The translations under genes and the position numbers were made by a program. The notes beneath the pieces were generated by a model that saw only the letters and a program-made list of their open reading frames with translations, was not told where the DNA came from and did no database searches. From Periplaneta americana (taxonomy: Eukaryota > Arthropoda > Insecta > Blattodea > Blattidae), in contig NC_091119.1 of NCBI RefSeq assembly GCF_040183065.1, positions 187,798,043 through 187,862,042 of the forward strand: DNA of 64,000 nucleotides, given 5' to 3'. Positions 55,208-64,000 of the stretch are shown here, piece by piece. Numbering within the stretch: position 1 is the first letter of the stretch; the number at the start of each line of letters is the position of its first letter.

Positions 55208-55254
<47 letters not shown>
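55208..55254. repeat. (AAT)n microsatellite
   Basis: About 15 AAT units inside the hAT, next to the SINE-A. Confidence 0.95.
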
Positions 55255-55255
<1 letters not shown>

Positions 55256-55531
55256 ACCTTTTAATCTTTTTTTAGTAGGTTATTTTACGACGCTGTATCA
55301 ACATCTCAGGTTATTTAGCATCTGAATGAGAAGAAGGTGATAATGACGGTGAAATGAGTCCGGGGTCCAACACCTAAAGTTACCCGCATTTGCTCGTATT
55401 GGGTTGAGGGAAAACCCCGGAAAAAACCTCAACCAGATAACTTGCCCCGACTGGGATTCGAACCCGGGCCACCTGGTTTCGCGGCCAGACGCGCTGACCG
55501 TTACTCCACAGGTGTGGACCTTTTAATCTTT
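55256..55531 (-). mobile_element. SINE-A copy, 14-bp target duplication
   Basis: Body 55270-55517 on the minus strand; B box GGGTTCGAATCCCAG, with one change from the other copies. Perfect duplication accttttaatcttt at 55256-55269 and 55518-55531. Confidence 0.94.
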
Positions 55532-55613
55532 CATGAGTGACATGTACAGTAGTATAATGCCGTTTTATGTTATACAACCGTTTCCTCTTAATACTTGTGA
55601 ACAAATCATACAA

Positions 55614-55895
55614 TTAACCCTGCGTTACTCATGTTATAAATATTCTCACCATTGCTCAGGTGAGGTTTCACAAACCCCAATTTAAATAACTAATATATTT
55701 TTCCGCAAGTTTCAGAAATGAGATAAACGCAATTAAATATACTATTCTTAGTTCACTTAAACAATTTCTTAAGTGAACTCTTCTGGATGTGATTGAAAAG
55801 TATGCACAGAGTACACACTAGCTCCATCTCTTAGATTTTCGTTGAAATATACGCACAGGGGTTTACCACACCCCACCTGAGTAATGCAGGGTTAA
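55614..55895. mobile_element. piggyBac-like MITE, TTAA target duplication
   Basis: Element 55618-55891 (274 bp) between TTAA tetranucleotides. Inverted ends CCCTGCGTTACTCA and CCCTGCATTACTCA, with a second inverted pair further in (ctcaggtgaggt / ctcaggtggggt with aaacccc). TTAA with CCC ends is the piggyBac pattern. No coding capacity. Confidence 0.82.
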
Positions 55896-56237
55896 TATTC
55901 TCATCATATTGGCAGCAAAAAAATGCATCCTCCCATCCTACATGAAACTTTCGTTTTTGTAGAGATACATGGTTTCGAGAGAGACATTGCGACGATACGC
56001 CACTCGCAGGTCAGAGACAAATGCAAATGGAACGGAGTTTGACTCCAGTAAGTGAAACAGTGGGGATTAGGCGTGGTAGGAAGCAAGAGATGAGCACAAT
56101 GTGCTCCCGAGTCGGATTTTCACCACGGCTGCTCTTGAGTGAATAAAACTAGAATCATTCTTAAATTTTCCTTTTCCTCAGAATAGTATCAGCTTCATTT
56201 TTCTCTAAAGAAAAGCTGTGAATGTTGATCAGTGTAG

Positions 56238-57290
56238 CAGTAATGTGTACCAAGTAACAACGACAAATTCTGCGTCTGCCTCATGACTCCGTTAGGAAGT
56301 ACTGATCTCCTCTTTTCACCTCGTGCACAGCATCCTTACTAGGTGTTTAGTCAAACAGGAAAGAGTGGCGTTTATTTTTACCCACTTGTACTGTCAGTTG
56401 TTCCTTAAACGATGTTAGCGTCAGGTGAAGCTGAACTTCTTCGAACTTCTTCGACCCAAACACGTCAACGTCGAGCGGACGGCTGTTGTGAATGAGATTT
56501 ATTACAGCGGGTTTAGGAAGGCGGGGAGGGGTGGATAGTCTGTTCCTTGTTGCAAATAAGGCCTGACGTATGAAATTTTGGCCATTGCTCCAGTTACAAC
56601 TCCTATAAGCCTTGTGTGTTCCTTATTGGAAACCCGACGGGCATAATTTAAAGAAACAAGGTCAATAAATATTATAATATTTCAGATTTGATAGCTAAAG
56701 ATATTTATCCAAGGTGATTCATACAGTTTTAGCGTAATTGCAGCCCTCATCTGACTTTTTATTTGTTTACAAGAAATATTGTTTCGGTTGTTTTAAATGT
56801 TTGTTAATTGTTATATCTAGGGCTTTCATTTCAAAACTTCCTAGTCTAAATAACTAATTATTTAAATTGAATTCAGTTTAAACAAAAAACACGTCAATTT
56901 AGATATTGGGGGGGGGGAAGTCTGAAACCAGGCTTAATTGCATTTTAGATTTCACCCCCCTACTTTCAAATTTCAAGTGGCACCGCTATATATTTTTATA
57001 CTTAAATATGAAAGAGCATTCAGTTGTTCATACACTTCATTCATTTATTTTCGCATGTTTTGTTTTCTATCGTCGCTTGGCAACCTGGATTGTTGTTATT
57101 GTTGATTTGAACTGGAGAGAAAAAAGCTACAAAAACGTATTGAGCATTTCACGTAATAGTTGTGTTTGTGTATTAAATTATTTTAAAATGGTGTATAGGC
57201 CTACCCTTCAAGAGGGAACATGGATCATCCTTATTGATTAAATTTAGGGAATTACACAAAATAAGCTGTTTTCTTCCTACAATCAACTGA
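56238..57290. other. No recognised gene
   Basis: About 1 kb; a 111-aa frame at 56906-57241 is AT-driven and resembles nothing recognised. It ends in a poly(A) run at 57291-57310. Confidence 0.4.
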
Positions 57291-57310
57291 AAAAAAAAAA
57301 AAAAAAAAAA

Positions 57311-57495
57311 GGTATCCCCGTAACATGCCATGAAGGCACTTGGGGGGCATGGAGGTAGAGCCCCATGCTTTCCATGACCTCGGCACTAGAATGAGGTGGT
57401 GTGGTCGGCACCATGCTCTGACCGCCTTTTACCCCCGGGAAGGACCCGGTACTCAATTTTATAGGAGGCTGAGTGAACCTCGGGGCCGTTCTGAT
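57311..57495 (+). repeat. Dispersed repeat P, copy 2 (longer)
   Basis: Begins ggtatccccgtaacatgcca after (A)20, matches 34303-34408 and extends with gaccgccttttacccccggg and gaacctcggggccgttctga. GC-rich compared with its surroundings. A 64-aa frame covers it, but the second copy is non-coding, so no gene is called. Confidence 0.8.
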
Positions 57496-57540
57496 AATAA
57501 CAAAAATAATGATGATAATAATAATATAATATAAAATAAT

Positions 57541-58035
57541 CTTCTTCTTCCCTTCAAGTATTAGGCCAAATGGCCTGTTACGATCTCACAGTTGAATTTT
57601 CAATCCAGCGCTTCTTTGAACGACCGAGAGATCTCTTCCCGTTTGGACGATAGTGGAGCATGACTTCTGGGATTCTGTCTCTATGCATACGATGCAGATG
57701 ATTTATCCAGTTGTTCTGATAATGTTTTACGTGATTACTTACAGGTTCTAGTTGTAATTCTTTCATTACATCTTCATTGCCTTTGTGATCCCATTTAGTA
57801 TACCCCGCTGTATATCTCATAAATATCATTTCATTAGCCGTTATTCTGCTTCCGTCTTCCTTCCTCAATGTCCATGCCTCACTGCCGTAACAAAGTACAG
57901 GTCTCGCCAAGGTTTTGCATAGGCGAATTCGAGTATGCCTTTGTACTAGGGAAGGTTTCATAATGGTGTTAATTATTTCCATTGTTTTTGTGTATTTAGA
58001 AATTTTTTGTGAAATGTCTACTTCGTCGAAAAAAA
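57541..58035 (-). mobile_element. LINE-C copy, C-terminal part
   Basis: The minus-strand frame 57578-57982 (134 aa) reads LCKTLARPVLCYGSEAWTLR, SRITANEMIFMRYTAGYTKW, HLHRMHRDRIPEVMLHYRP and GKRSLGRSKKRW. In-frame sequence above the first Met (DISQKISKYTKT) belongs to the same element. It ends at a (GAA)n tail on the minus strand (cttcttcttc at 57541). 5'-truncated. Confidence 0.83.
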
Positions 58036-58909
58036 GATAATGTGTATGCGAGATATCCGTTACAAGAGCGGTATGTTGACGTTTTCATATTCGAGGAAAA
58101 GATTGAAAAAGCGAAACGTAGTTGAGCTTTTTTAATTTCCGAGAACATGAAAACAAACATACCGCTCGTGTATCGTACATTATTTTGTGCGAAGATCGTT
58201 TATTACATACCTGAAAGACGAATTTCTAATTAGTTGCAATGAAATATCCATGTTGGTTTCTGTTTAATGACGCCAACTTCGGAACACCAAAATATCTTTC
58301 TTCAACATTGTTGCTGTAAAATGTTTTCTGTGTTTACTATACTCCACCAGGCCGTGATATACGTCTGTCTTTTTTTTCCCCCAGTCTATAAATGCGAACT
58401 TAAAACAAACGGTAAGGTTATGTAATGATTTATTTTTCATTTTAATATTTTAACAATATTATTTATATAACATATTGCAGTAATAACAATGGCATCTGGA
58501 ATCTCGTTGATTTTTTCACGGCTTCCTTAATGTTACTTGTATCAGGAATGCAATAAGTTTCGTGGAGTAGTAGACTTCACTTAAGTTTTGCAAATATTTA
58601 AAAACAATAATTAACATTGCGATTTAGGTGAAATTGCAGTGATAAGTTTCCAATTTATAATTATTACTATGTTAAACGTCTCTAAAAATAATATGTTAAA
58701 AGCCTAAAGCAGTAAAATGAATGTCGCGCTTAAGCGATAAGAAGAGGGAAATTGTTATGTGTGTTACGTTGGGAATACTGAATGTGGTATTTCACACTTA
58801 TCGCGTATTGGTTCTGTGCGGAAAACAAGCAAATACGCATGATCTCGCACAAAATAATTAATTCTTTCTAATATTTTTTAATCTAAACATATTTTGCTAG
58901 GCACAGGGA

Positions 58910-58911
<2 letters not shown>
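58036..58911. other. Unassigned, with an imperfect inverted repeat
   Basis: Around 58055-58180, gagcggtatgttgacgtttt and its inverted form aaaacaaacataccgctcg form a foldback of about 35 bp per arm. Otherwise unrecognised. Confidence 0.4.

Positions 58912-58951
<40 letters not shown>
58912..58951. repeat. (AAT)n microsatellite
   Basis: About 13 AAT units. Confidence 0.95.
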
Positions 58952-59164
58952 CCAATGACTGTGAAACAAAACACTGAGAAAAGAAACAAAAATAAGTTTA
59001 AACAAATTGATTACGAGATCTGTATTTGACATTTTGATACAGTACGGTAGCTCCGGCATACAGTAAAAAAGAAGACATATTACTCGTAAAGAGGATAACT
59101 AGGGGAATAAAAATAAAAAGCATGGAATTTTTGTTGTTAGGAAGGAATGTAGTATTGAACTCAT

Positions 59165-59380
59165 CAACGACTGAATCAGAAACGGAGAATTAAAGTGGAG
59201 TAAGCTCGTTCACCGCTTCTGAAACAGAAGATTGTTTAGAACAATGACGGAATGAACATCAGATGACAAGAGAAATGTTGAGAGACCGAAATAAAGATGG
59301 AAAAGCATAATGCGGCTCGAAAACTCAAGAGGATGCCTGCGCCAAGCCCGGGAGTTAACGGTAAACGGTTAAGAGAGAGA
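59165..59380 (+). mobile_element. Possible degraded LINE C-terminus
   Basis: Translated pieces WSKLVHRF and KRNVERP-(stop)-RWKSIMR echo the HRM...GRPxxRW pattern of LINE tails. Very weak; no frame survives. Confidence 0.25.
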
Positions 59381-59389
59381 GAGAAAGGA

Positions 59390-59980
59390 AATAGCTTTAA
59401 TTTTTTTAGGCTAAAATAAAATCAAAACGTTCTAATATTAGAGATGCATGGATTTTACTCCTTATTCTAGAGTCGTTCCTGATTATCAGACCACGCATCT
59501 TCGGGGCAAAACCGGTTTTTTGAGTAGATAACTATAAATAGAATTGTTATACACTTTTGTGGGTAATTTACTATATAAAAAGCTTTACAAGTAACCTGAA
59601 AATTAACGTTTCAACCTCAGCCTATTTATCCTAAATCAGGTTCTAAAATACAGCGTATTCCAGAATGATGGTAACACTTTCATATGCTTATTTAAATACA
59701 TATTAATAAGGGTGAGACAGTTTGAGCTTATTACCATTCATTATACAGGGTGAACCATTAGTAATGTAATTAATTTCAGGAGGTTATTCTTTGAGATATT
59801 TCAGGAAAAAAATTTAAAACAATTTTGCTCGTTTTTACTTCCTGTTCGAGATGAAAATTGTTTTAAATGAAATATTTCATAGCGTGTTTCGTAAAAGTCA
59901 TTTCATTTGAACAAATGTAACTTCTCGTTCTGTAAAGGGGTTTTATAGTGTTATATTGTTTCTGATCAAATTTCTGCACA
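59390..59980. other. No recognised gene
   Basis: Contains mariner-like terminal motifs (cagcgtattccagaatgatg at 59653, acagggtgaaccattagtaa at 59750) without partners. Otherwise unrecognised. Confidence 0.35.
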
Positions 59981-59982
59981 TT

Positions 59983-60200
59983 ACTTACTTACTTACTTAC
60001 AAATGGCTTTTAAGGAACTCGATTCATTGCCGCCCTCACATAAGCCCCGCCATCGGTCCCTATCCTGTGCAAGAGTAATTCAGTCTCTATCATCATGTCC
60101 CACCTCCCTCAAATCCATTTTAATATCATCCTCTCATCTACGTCTCGGCCTCCCCGAAGGTCTTTTTCCCTCCGGTCCCCCAACTAACACACTGTATGGA
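59983..60200 (-). mobile_element. RTE-A LINE copy 16, 3' end
   Basis: Minus-strand 3' end with (GTAA)4 tail, ATTTGTAAG sub-group, covering the RPEGK-PSGRPRR-W to N-SSS end. 5'-truncated near 60200. About 215 bp, with a few bases lost at the last codons. Confidence 0.88.
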
Positions 60201-60382
60201 TCCTCTCAGTTTAAGTTCCACCTCTTAGGTTCCTTCTAGTGGCCTACCCTCATGCGCTGCGTCATAGATGTATGACAGTGGCACAATGTCCACACATGTG
60301 CAGAGGTGCACTCGTTATGAGTGACTAAGTGGCCGGAATCCCAAGGAATAAGCAGATGAGAGGATTCAATCCGACATCGGGA

Positions 60383-60535
60383 TGGGAATCCGGTATGGCT
60401 TAGTGGATAGAGCGTCAGCACGTAGAGCTGAAAACCCGGGTTCATATCCTGGTGTAGGAGAGAATTTTTCTCTGTTCCTCTCATCCATCATCATATGATG
60501 ACGCAGAATTTCTGTACGGAAATATCATATGTAGG
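60383..60535 (+). mobile_element. SINE-C-like element with tRNA-Tyr-like head
   Basis: ccggtatggcttagtggata is an A-box-like start; anticodon stem TCAGC/GCTGA encloses loop ACGTAGA (anticodon GTA, Tyr); B-box-like GGGTTCATATCCTGG. Then gagagaatttttctctgttc and catcatatgatgacgcagaa as a tRNA-unrelated tail. Single copy here; no duplication identified. Confidence 0.6.
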
Positions 60536-60564
60536 CCTACTTCGGTACATCATAATAATATAGT

Positions 60565-61020
60565 TCTATTTTCTGCCTTCCTCTTCGTTTCCGCATATGA
60601 TCCATAGCCTATATCTTAATGTCGTCTATCATCTGATATCTTCTTCTGCCCCGAACTGTTCTCCCGTTCACCATTCCTTCCAATGAATCCTTCAGTAGGC
60701 AGTTTCTCAGCCAGTGACCCAACCAATTCCTTTCCCTCTTCCTGATCAGTTTCAGCATCATTCTTTCTTCACCCACTCTTTCCAACACAGCTTCATTTCT
60801 TACTCTGTCCACTTCACATGTTCCATTCTCCTCTATAATCACATTTCAAATGCTTCTATTCCCTTCTCTTCGCTTCGTCGTAATGTCCATGTTTTGTCCC
60901 ATACAATGCCACACTCCACACAAAGCACTTCACTAGTCTCTTCCTTAGTTCTTTCTCCAGATGTCCACAGAAGATGCTCCTTTTTATATTAAAAGGTTCC
61001 TTTCCCATTGCTGTCCTCCT
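60565..61020 (-). mobile_element. LINE-B copy, 3' part
   Basis: The minus-strand frame 60609-60842 (77 aa) reads RNEAVLERVGEERMMLKLIR, NWLGHWLRNCLLKDSLEGMV, NGRTVRGRRRYQMIDD. The homology continues upstream to 61015 (KRSIFC, ELRKRLVKCFVWSV in broken frames). Confidence 0.82.
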
Positions 61021-61083
61021 TTTGATATTATTGTCTTATTTAATTGCATTTTTTTTTGTTTATGACCAGTTTTTTCTCGCTAT

Positions 61084-62050
61084 TGTGTTTACATTATCAA
61101 CAGTAATCTCACTAGAGGTTTTGATTTATCTAGAGAAAATCAAAACTCGAGTGGGATTTAATTGATTATTACACGATTAGAAGAAAGTATATAAAGATTA
61201 GAAGTAACGAAGTACTCCAATACAATAAAATATTAATTGACTTACGAAAATACAACTGTCTTCAAATGTATTATTGTACCATCTCAACATTACAAATATT
61301 ACGCTAGATGCATGATAGATGGCAGTAGTGTCTTTATACAGACACTGCAATGATTACTATTCAATAAATCTTAATATTAAACAATCTCTGATACGTGACT
61401 ATCCATAATATCATATAGCAGAAATTCTTTTTATCCTCTCAGAGCAGAAGCTATAACACAACCTAACTAATATACACAAGTGTTAGAAAAGTTTTAATTA
61501 ACGACGATGACATAAAAAATAAACATGAATAATTTTAAAAGGAATCTTAATTATTGAATGTACAATTTTCAAATTTGAATGTGGTTGGTGGTTCAATTGA
61601 TGTTATATGGGACGTGTGCATAATAGAAGTGGAACTCGTTGATTTAGGCCTACATGGTGTATTCAACTTATTCAGGATTTCCGAATGGTGCTCTTCATTT
61701 ATTTGTAAATCGGATTTCAGAAGATGCATAGGTATGATCAGTGATTTTTATTAATTCTTGTTCTTGAATGCCAATGCGAGTCATATTTGAAACTGCTGTG
61801 CATCGACTGGAGTGGTTTGTAATTTTATATATATTTTTGACGTCCAGACCAGCGCAGTTTCAAATGTTGGCAAACAAAGAAACAAATGCTAGGGACGCGA
61901 TAAAATTAAACAAATGCTAGGGACGCGATAAAATTAAACAAATGCTAGGGACGCGATAAAATTGTGCGATAAGCAGCCATGATTGGTTGAAATACGTCCT
62001 TTCGTACCGTTTTATTGGTCAAAAGTAGTATGACGTAGTAAGAGTGTAAT
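61084..62050 (+). mobile_element. Repeat family Z, copy Z2 (with long middle)
   Basis: The left part 61084-61250 matches Z1 closely, including the hairpin with the same arms. The right part 61857-62050 has three 28-bp units aaacaaatgctagggacgcg-ataaaatt, then the 3' module with GATTGGTTG and TATGACGTAG. The middle 600 bp is absent from Z1 and is non-coding as read. The final cactataaaatcac block is missing, so the 3' end is truncated. Confidence 0.6.
61875..61963. repeat. Three 28-bp direct repeats within Z2
   Basis: Unit aaacaaatgctagggacgcg plus ataaaatt, three consecutive near-identical units; Z1 has two at the same place. Confidence 0.9.
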
Positions 62051-62412
62051 AGGCAGAATAAAACTCAGCGTCGGGCGGAATCTTAATATCCATATTTTCA
62101 ATATCGTCGATATCCAATTACTTTAATGCTGTTTATTTATTTTATTTTATCCATTCGCCTATATACAATAACCGTAGTGGTGGAATTGCCGTAAATATTT
62201 TACGTTTGGTGTTTGCGTTTGTACACTATTTCCGAACTGAACAAGCATTTACATTACGAGCTTCCATTACGCAATTGGTAAATTAAATGTATGATGTATA
62301 ATGCTTATTTCAATGTTGTGTATTGGGCCTACTATCGCTGTTATAAAGTATCCAAAATACCATAAGAAGCAAAGGTTATTTCACGTTTTTCCAGCATTGT
62401 TATTGAATAACA
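62051..62412. other. No recognised feature
   Basis: About 360 bp; nothing recognised. Confidence 0.4.
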
Positions 62413-63520
62413 CGCTGACCTTCATACTTACTTACTTACTTACTTACTTACAAATGGCTTTTAAGGAACCCGAAGGTTCATTGCCGCCCTCACATAAGCC
62501 CGCCAGCGGTCCCTATCCTGTGCAAGATTAATCCAGTCTCTATCATCATACCCCACCTCCCTCAAATCCATTTTAATATTATCCTCCCATCTACGTCTCG
62601 GCCTCCCTAAAGGTCTTTTTCCCTCCGGTCTTCCAACTAACACACTATATGCATTTCTGGATTCGCCCATACGTGCTACATGCCCTGCCCATCTCAAACG
62701 TCTGGATTTAATGTTCCTAATTATGTCAGGTGAAGAATACAATACGTGCAGTTCTGTGTTGTGTAACTTTCTCCATTCTCCTGTAACTTCATCCTGCTTA
62801 GCCCCAAATATTTTCCTAAGCACCTTATTCTCAAACACCCTTAACCTATGTTCCTCTCTCAGAGTGAGAGTCCAAGTTTCACAACCATAAAGAACAACCG
62901 GTAATATAACTGTTTTATAAATTCTAACTTTCAGATTTTTGGACAGCAGACTGGATGATAAGAGCTTCTCAACCGAATAATAACACGTATTTCCCATATT
63001 TAATCTGCGTTTAATTTCCTCCCGAGTGTCATTTATATTTGTTACTGTTGCTCCAAGATATTTGAATTTTTCCACCTCTTCGAAGGATAAATCTCCAATT
63101 TTTATATTTCCATTTTGTACAATATTCTGGTCACGAGACATAATCATATACTTTGTCTTTTCGGGATTTACTTCAAAACCGATAGCTTTACTTGCTTCAA
63201 GTAAAATTTCCGTGTTTTCCCTAATCGTTTGTGTATTTTCTCCTAACATATTCACGTCATCCGCACAGACAAGAAGCTGATGTAACCCGTTCAATCTTAT
63301 TGTAGGGATTCGTAACAAGCTGTTTTTTACGGTGATGGGTTGTTAGCCCTTCGCCCAACCCCCAAGCTGGAGGACCACCCCTTATCGGCTGTCCACGACT
63401 GCTTATTCAATATATTCGCAGCTACCCTCCATATCTGGAGGCCGTCTCCTCTATCCGCAACCTGAGGACGCGCCATGCCGTGGTGATAGGGACCCACAAT
63501 ACATGGCGCTGACCTTCATA
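62413..63520 (-). mobile_element. RTE-A derivative: 5' end joined to mid-reverse transcriptase (copy 15)
   Basis: Element 62427-63506 on the minus strand, perfect 14-bp duplication cgctgaccttcata at 62413-62426 and 63507-63520. From the 5' side: the 211-bp module shared with copy 14 (63506 to about 63296), then a direct join to [17 protein letters not shown] and an open frame of 285 aa to NLRVP, then ATTTGTAAG and (GTAA)n. The module-LINE join is in frame with an upstream ATG ([11 protein letters not shown]). The YADD tyrosine is cysteine. Endonuclease and reverse-transcriptase fingers are missing. The perfect duplication suggests recent arrival. Confidence 0.92.
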
Positions 63521-63820
63521 TGTCACGTTAATCCATATTTTTGTACAGGAAGAGACCTTCCTTTTTGTTGTCCCCCCCCCCCCAGTCTTTTGTTTCATTA
63601 TTTTCTGTGGGATGTTGAAGTACCCATCTTCAAACTCCTGAACTTTTTGAATCTGTTGGAGGTCAAGTTGACGACGGACGTCAGCAATAATTCGTTCTCT
63701 CTCTATTTTTTCGATTACATTGTTACATCTCGAGTTTCGAAGTATTTCATATATTGCTCTGTCTTTAAATTTATACAGCGTGTGACTGAGTCCTGTACCA
63801 TATATCCTTTCTAAATGCAT
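63521..63820 (-). CDS. Unidentified open frame, possible exon
   Basis: The minus-strand frame runs from ATG at 63820 (MHLERIYGTGLSHTLYKFKD, RAIYEILRNSRCNNVIEKIE, RERIIADVRRQLDLQQIQK, EFEDGYFNIPQKIMKQK) and continues open across the LINE junction to 63422. The first 90 residues have a composition like real protein (charged, helix-forming, few rare residues) and are not in any repeat seen here. No family was recognised. A run of ten G/C at 63572-63582 follows IMKQKTGGG and may mark the end of real coding. It could be a host exon, a processed pseudogene or chance. Confidence 0.3.
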
Positions 63821-64000
63821 TAATTTTAAGAACAGAATCTTTAAGTTGTAAGTAACCTAAATATCAAATGTCATTTTGGTATTTTGAATAACGGTGTAGC
63901 CGAAAAGAAAGAATTTATGTCTAAAGTTGACTCCCATTTATGGTAAAACTATTGGGTATAGAGACGTATGAGTGGTAAGATATCATTTCTTCGAAAAAGG
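63821..64000. other. No recognised feature
   Basis: AT-rich end of the window. Confidence 0.4.

Larger units (their letters stand above)
53997..56138. mobile_element. hAT DNA transposon with nested elements
   Basis: Element 54005-56130 (2126 bp), perfect 8-bp duplication ctcttgag at 53997-54004 and 56131-56138. Inverted ends CAACCGTGGCGAAAAT and CAGCCGTGGTGAAAAT. The same position in copy A (about 52975) has a single ctcttgag, a direct empty site. Contents: Tc1-like element (54167-54747), transposase remnant on the minus strand (54760-55089), (AAT)n, SINE-A (55270-55517) and a piggyBac-like MITE (55618-55891). Without these the hAT body is about 1 kb. Confidence 0.93.
53453..56237. repeat. 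Duplicated segment, copy B (split by a hAT)
   Basis: The same base sequence as copy A, with empty sites for all three RTE-A insertions. It is split at 54005-56130 by the hAT element. After removal of the hAT and one duplication the segment is about 640 bp. Between the copies lie a SINE-B and about 170 bp of other DNA. Confidence 0.9.

Noticed and set aside
56906-57241. 111-aa frame as a small host gene
   Set aside because: Composition is that of AT-rich noncoding DNA, with no motif, no splice or promoter context and no second copy.
2958-63280. A second antisense frame ([17 protein letters not shown]...) opposite the [12 protein letters not shown] region
   Set aside because: Shadow of the sense frame, present only where the sense frame is conserved.

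Overview
The window looks like repeat-dense, AT-rich intergenic DNA from a large arthropod genome. A cockroach or other blattodean insect is the best guess, from the mix of tRNA-derived SINEs, RTE-like LINEs with (GTAA)n tails and the great many (AAT)n microsatellites; this is inference, not proof. No host gene, rRNA gene or intact cellular tRNA gene can be supported. No LTR element, retrovirus-like copy, Polinton or prokaryotic feature was recognised. Nearly all readable coding sequence is LINE reverse transcriptase or DNA-transposon transposase.

Layout. 1-1000: 141-bp satellite. 2.6-4.9 kb: hAT element with a LINE nested inside. 5.6-10.9 kb: RTE-A and LINE-B copies, SINEs, a tRNA-bearing insert and a pogo/Tigger-like element inside LINE-B. 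11.5-14.9 kb: RTE-A, LINE-C and a CGBP1-like hAT transposase remnant. 15-24.9 kb: mostly DNA transposons (mariner-like element X1, repeat family Z with a conserved hairpin, foldback MITEs, a mariner-like element with 164-bp inverted repeats) plus LINE-E and SINE-B. 25-29.4 kb: RTE-A copies, a tandem array of RTE-A 3' ends, a 35-bp minisatellite and a chimeric LINE array. 31-34.9 kb: elements separated by (AAT)n/(ATT)n tracts. 35-37.4 kb: a tandem duplication split by a young RTE-A. 37.4-48.4 kb: mostly unrecognised, with RTE-A, LINE-B, SINE and MITE copies. 48.4-49.4 kb: second copy of X. 50-56.2 kb: a duplicated segment of about 650 bp whose first copy took three RTE-A insertions and a SINE and whose second copy took a hAT that holds three further elements. 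57-63.5 kb: LINE-C, LINE-B, RTE-A, Z and SINE remnants, ending in an internally deleted RTE-A with 14-bp target duplications.

How the parts relate. RTE-A is the dominant family (about 16 copies). Most are 5'-truncated, end at the same 3' signature and carry 10-15 bp target-site duplications, as expected of target-primed reverse transcription. The SINEs have tRNA-like heads with a B box and were presumably mobilised by LINE enzymes. The DNA elements fall into hAT (8-bp duplications), Tc1/mariner/pogo (TA), piggyBac-like (TTAA) and one unassigned MITE group (AATT). Several duplications inside the window preserve empty sites beside filled ones, so element ends can be read directly. The most unusual objects are the internally deleted RTE-A derivatives that share one 5' terminus, the tRNA-bearing insert with terminal direct repeats, the covarying hairpin of family Z, and the mariner-like elements built from iterated units resembling their own termini.
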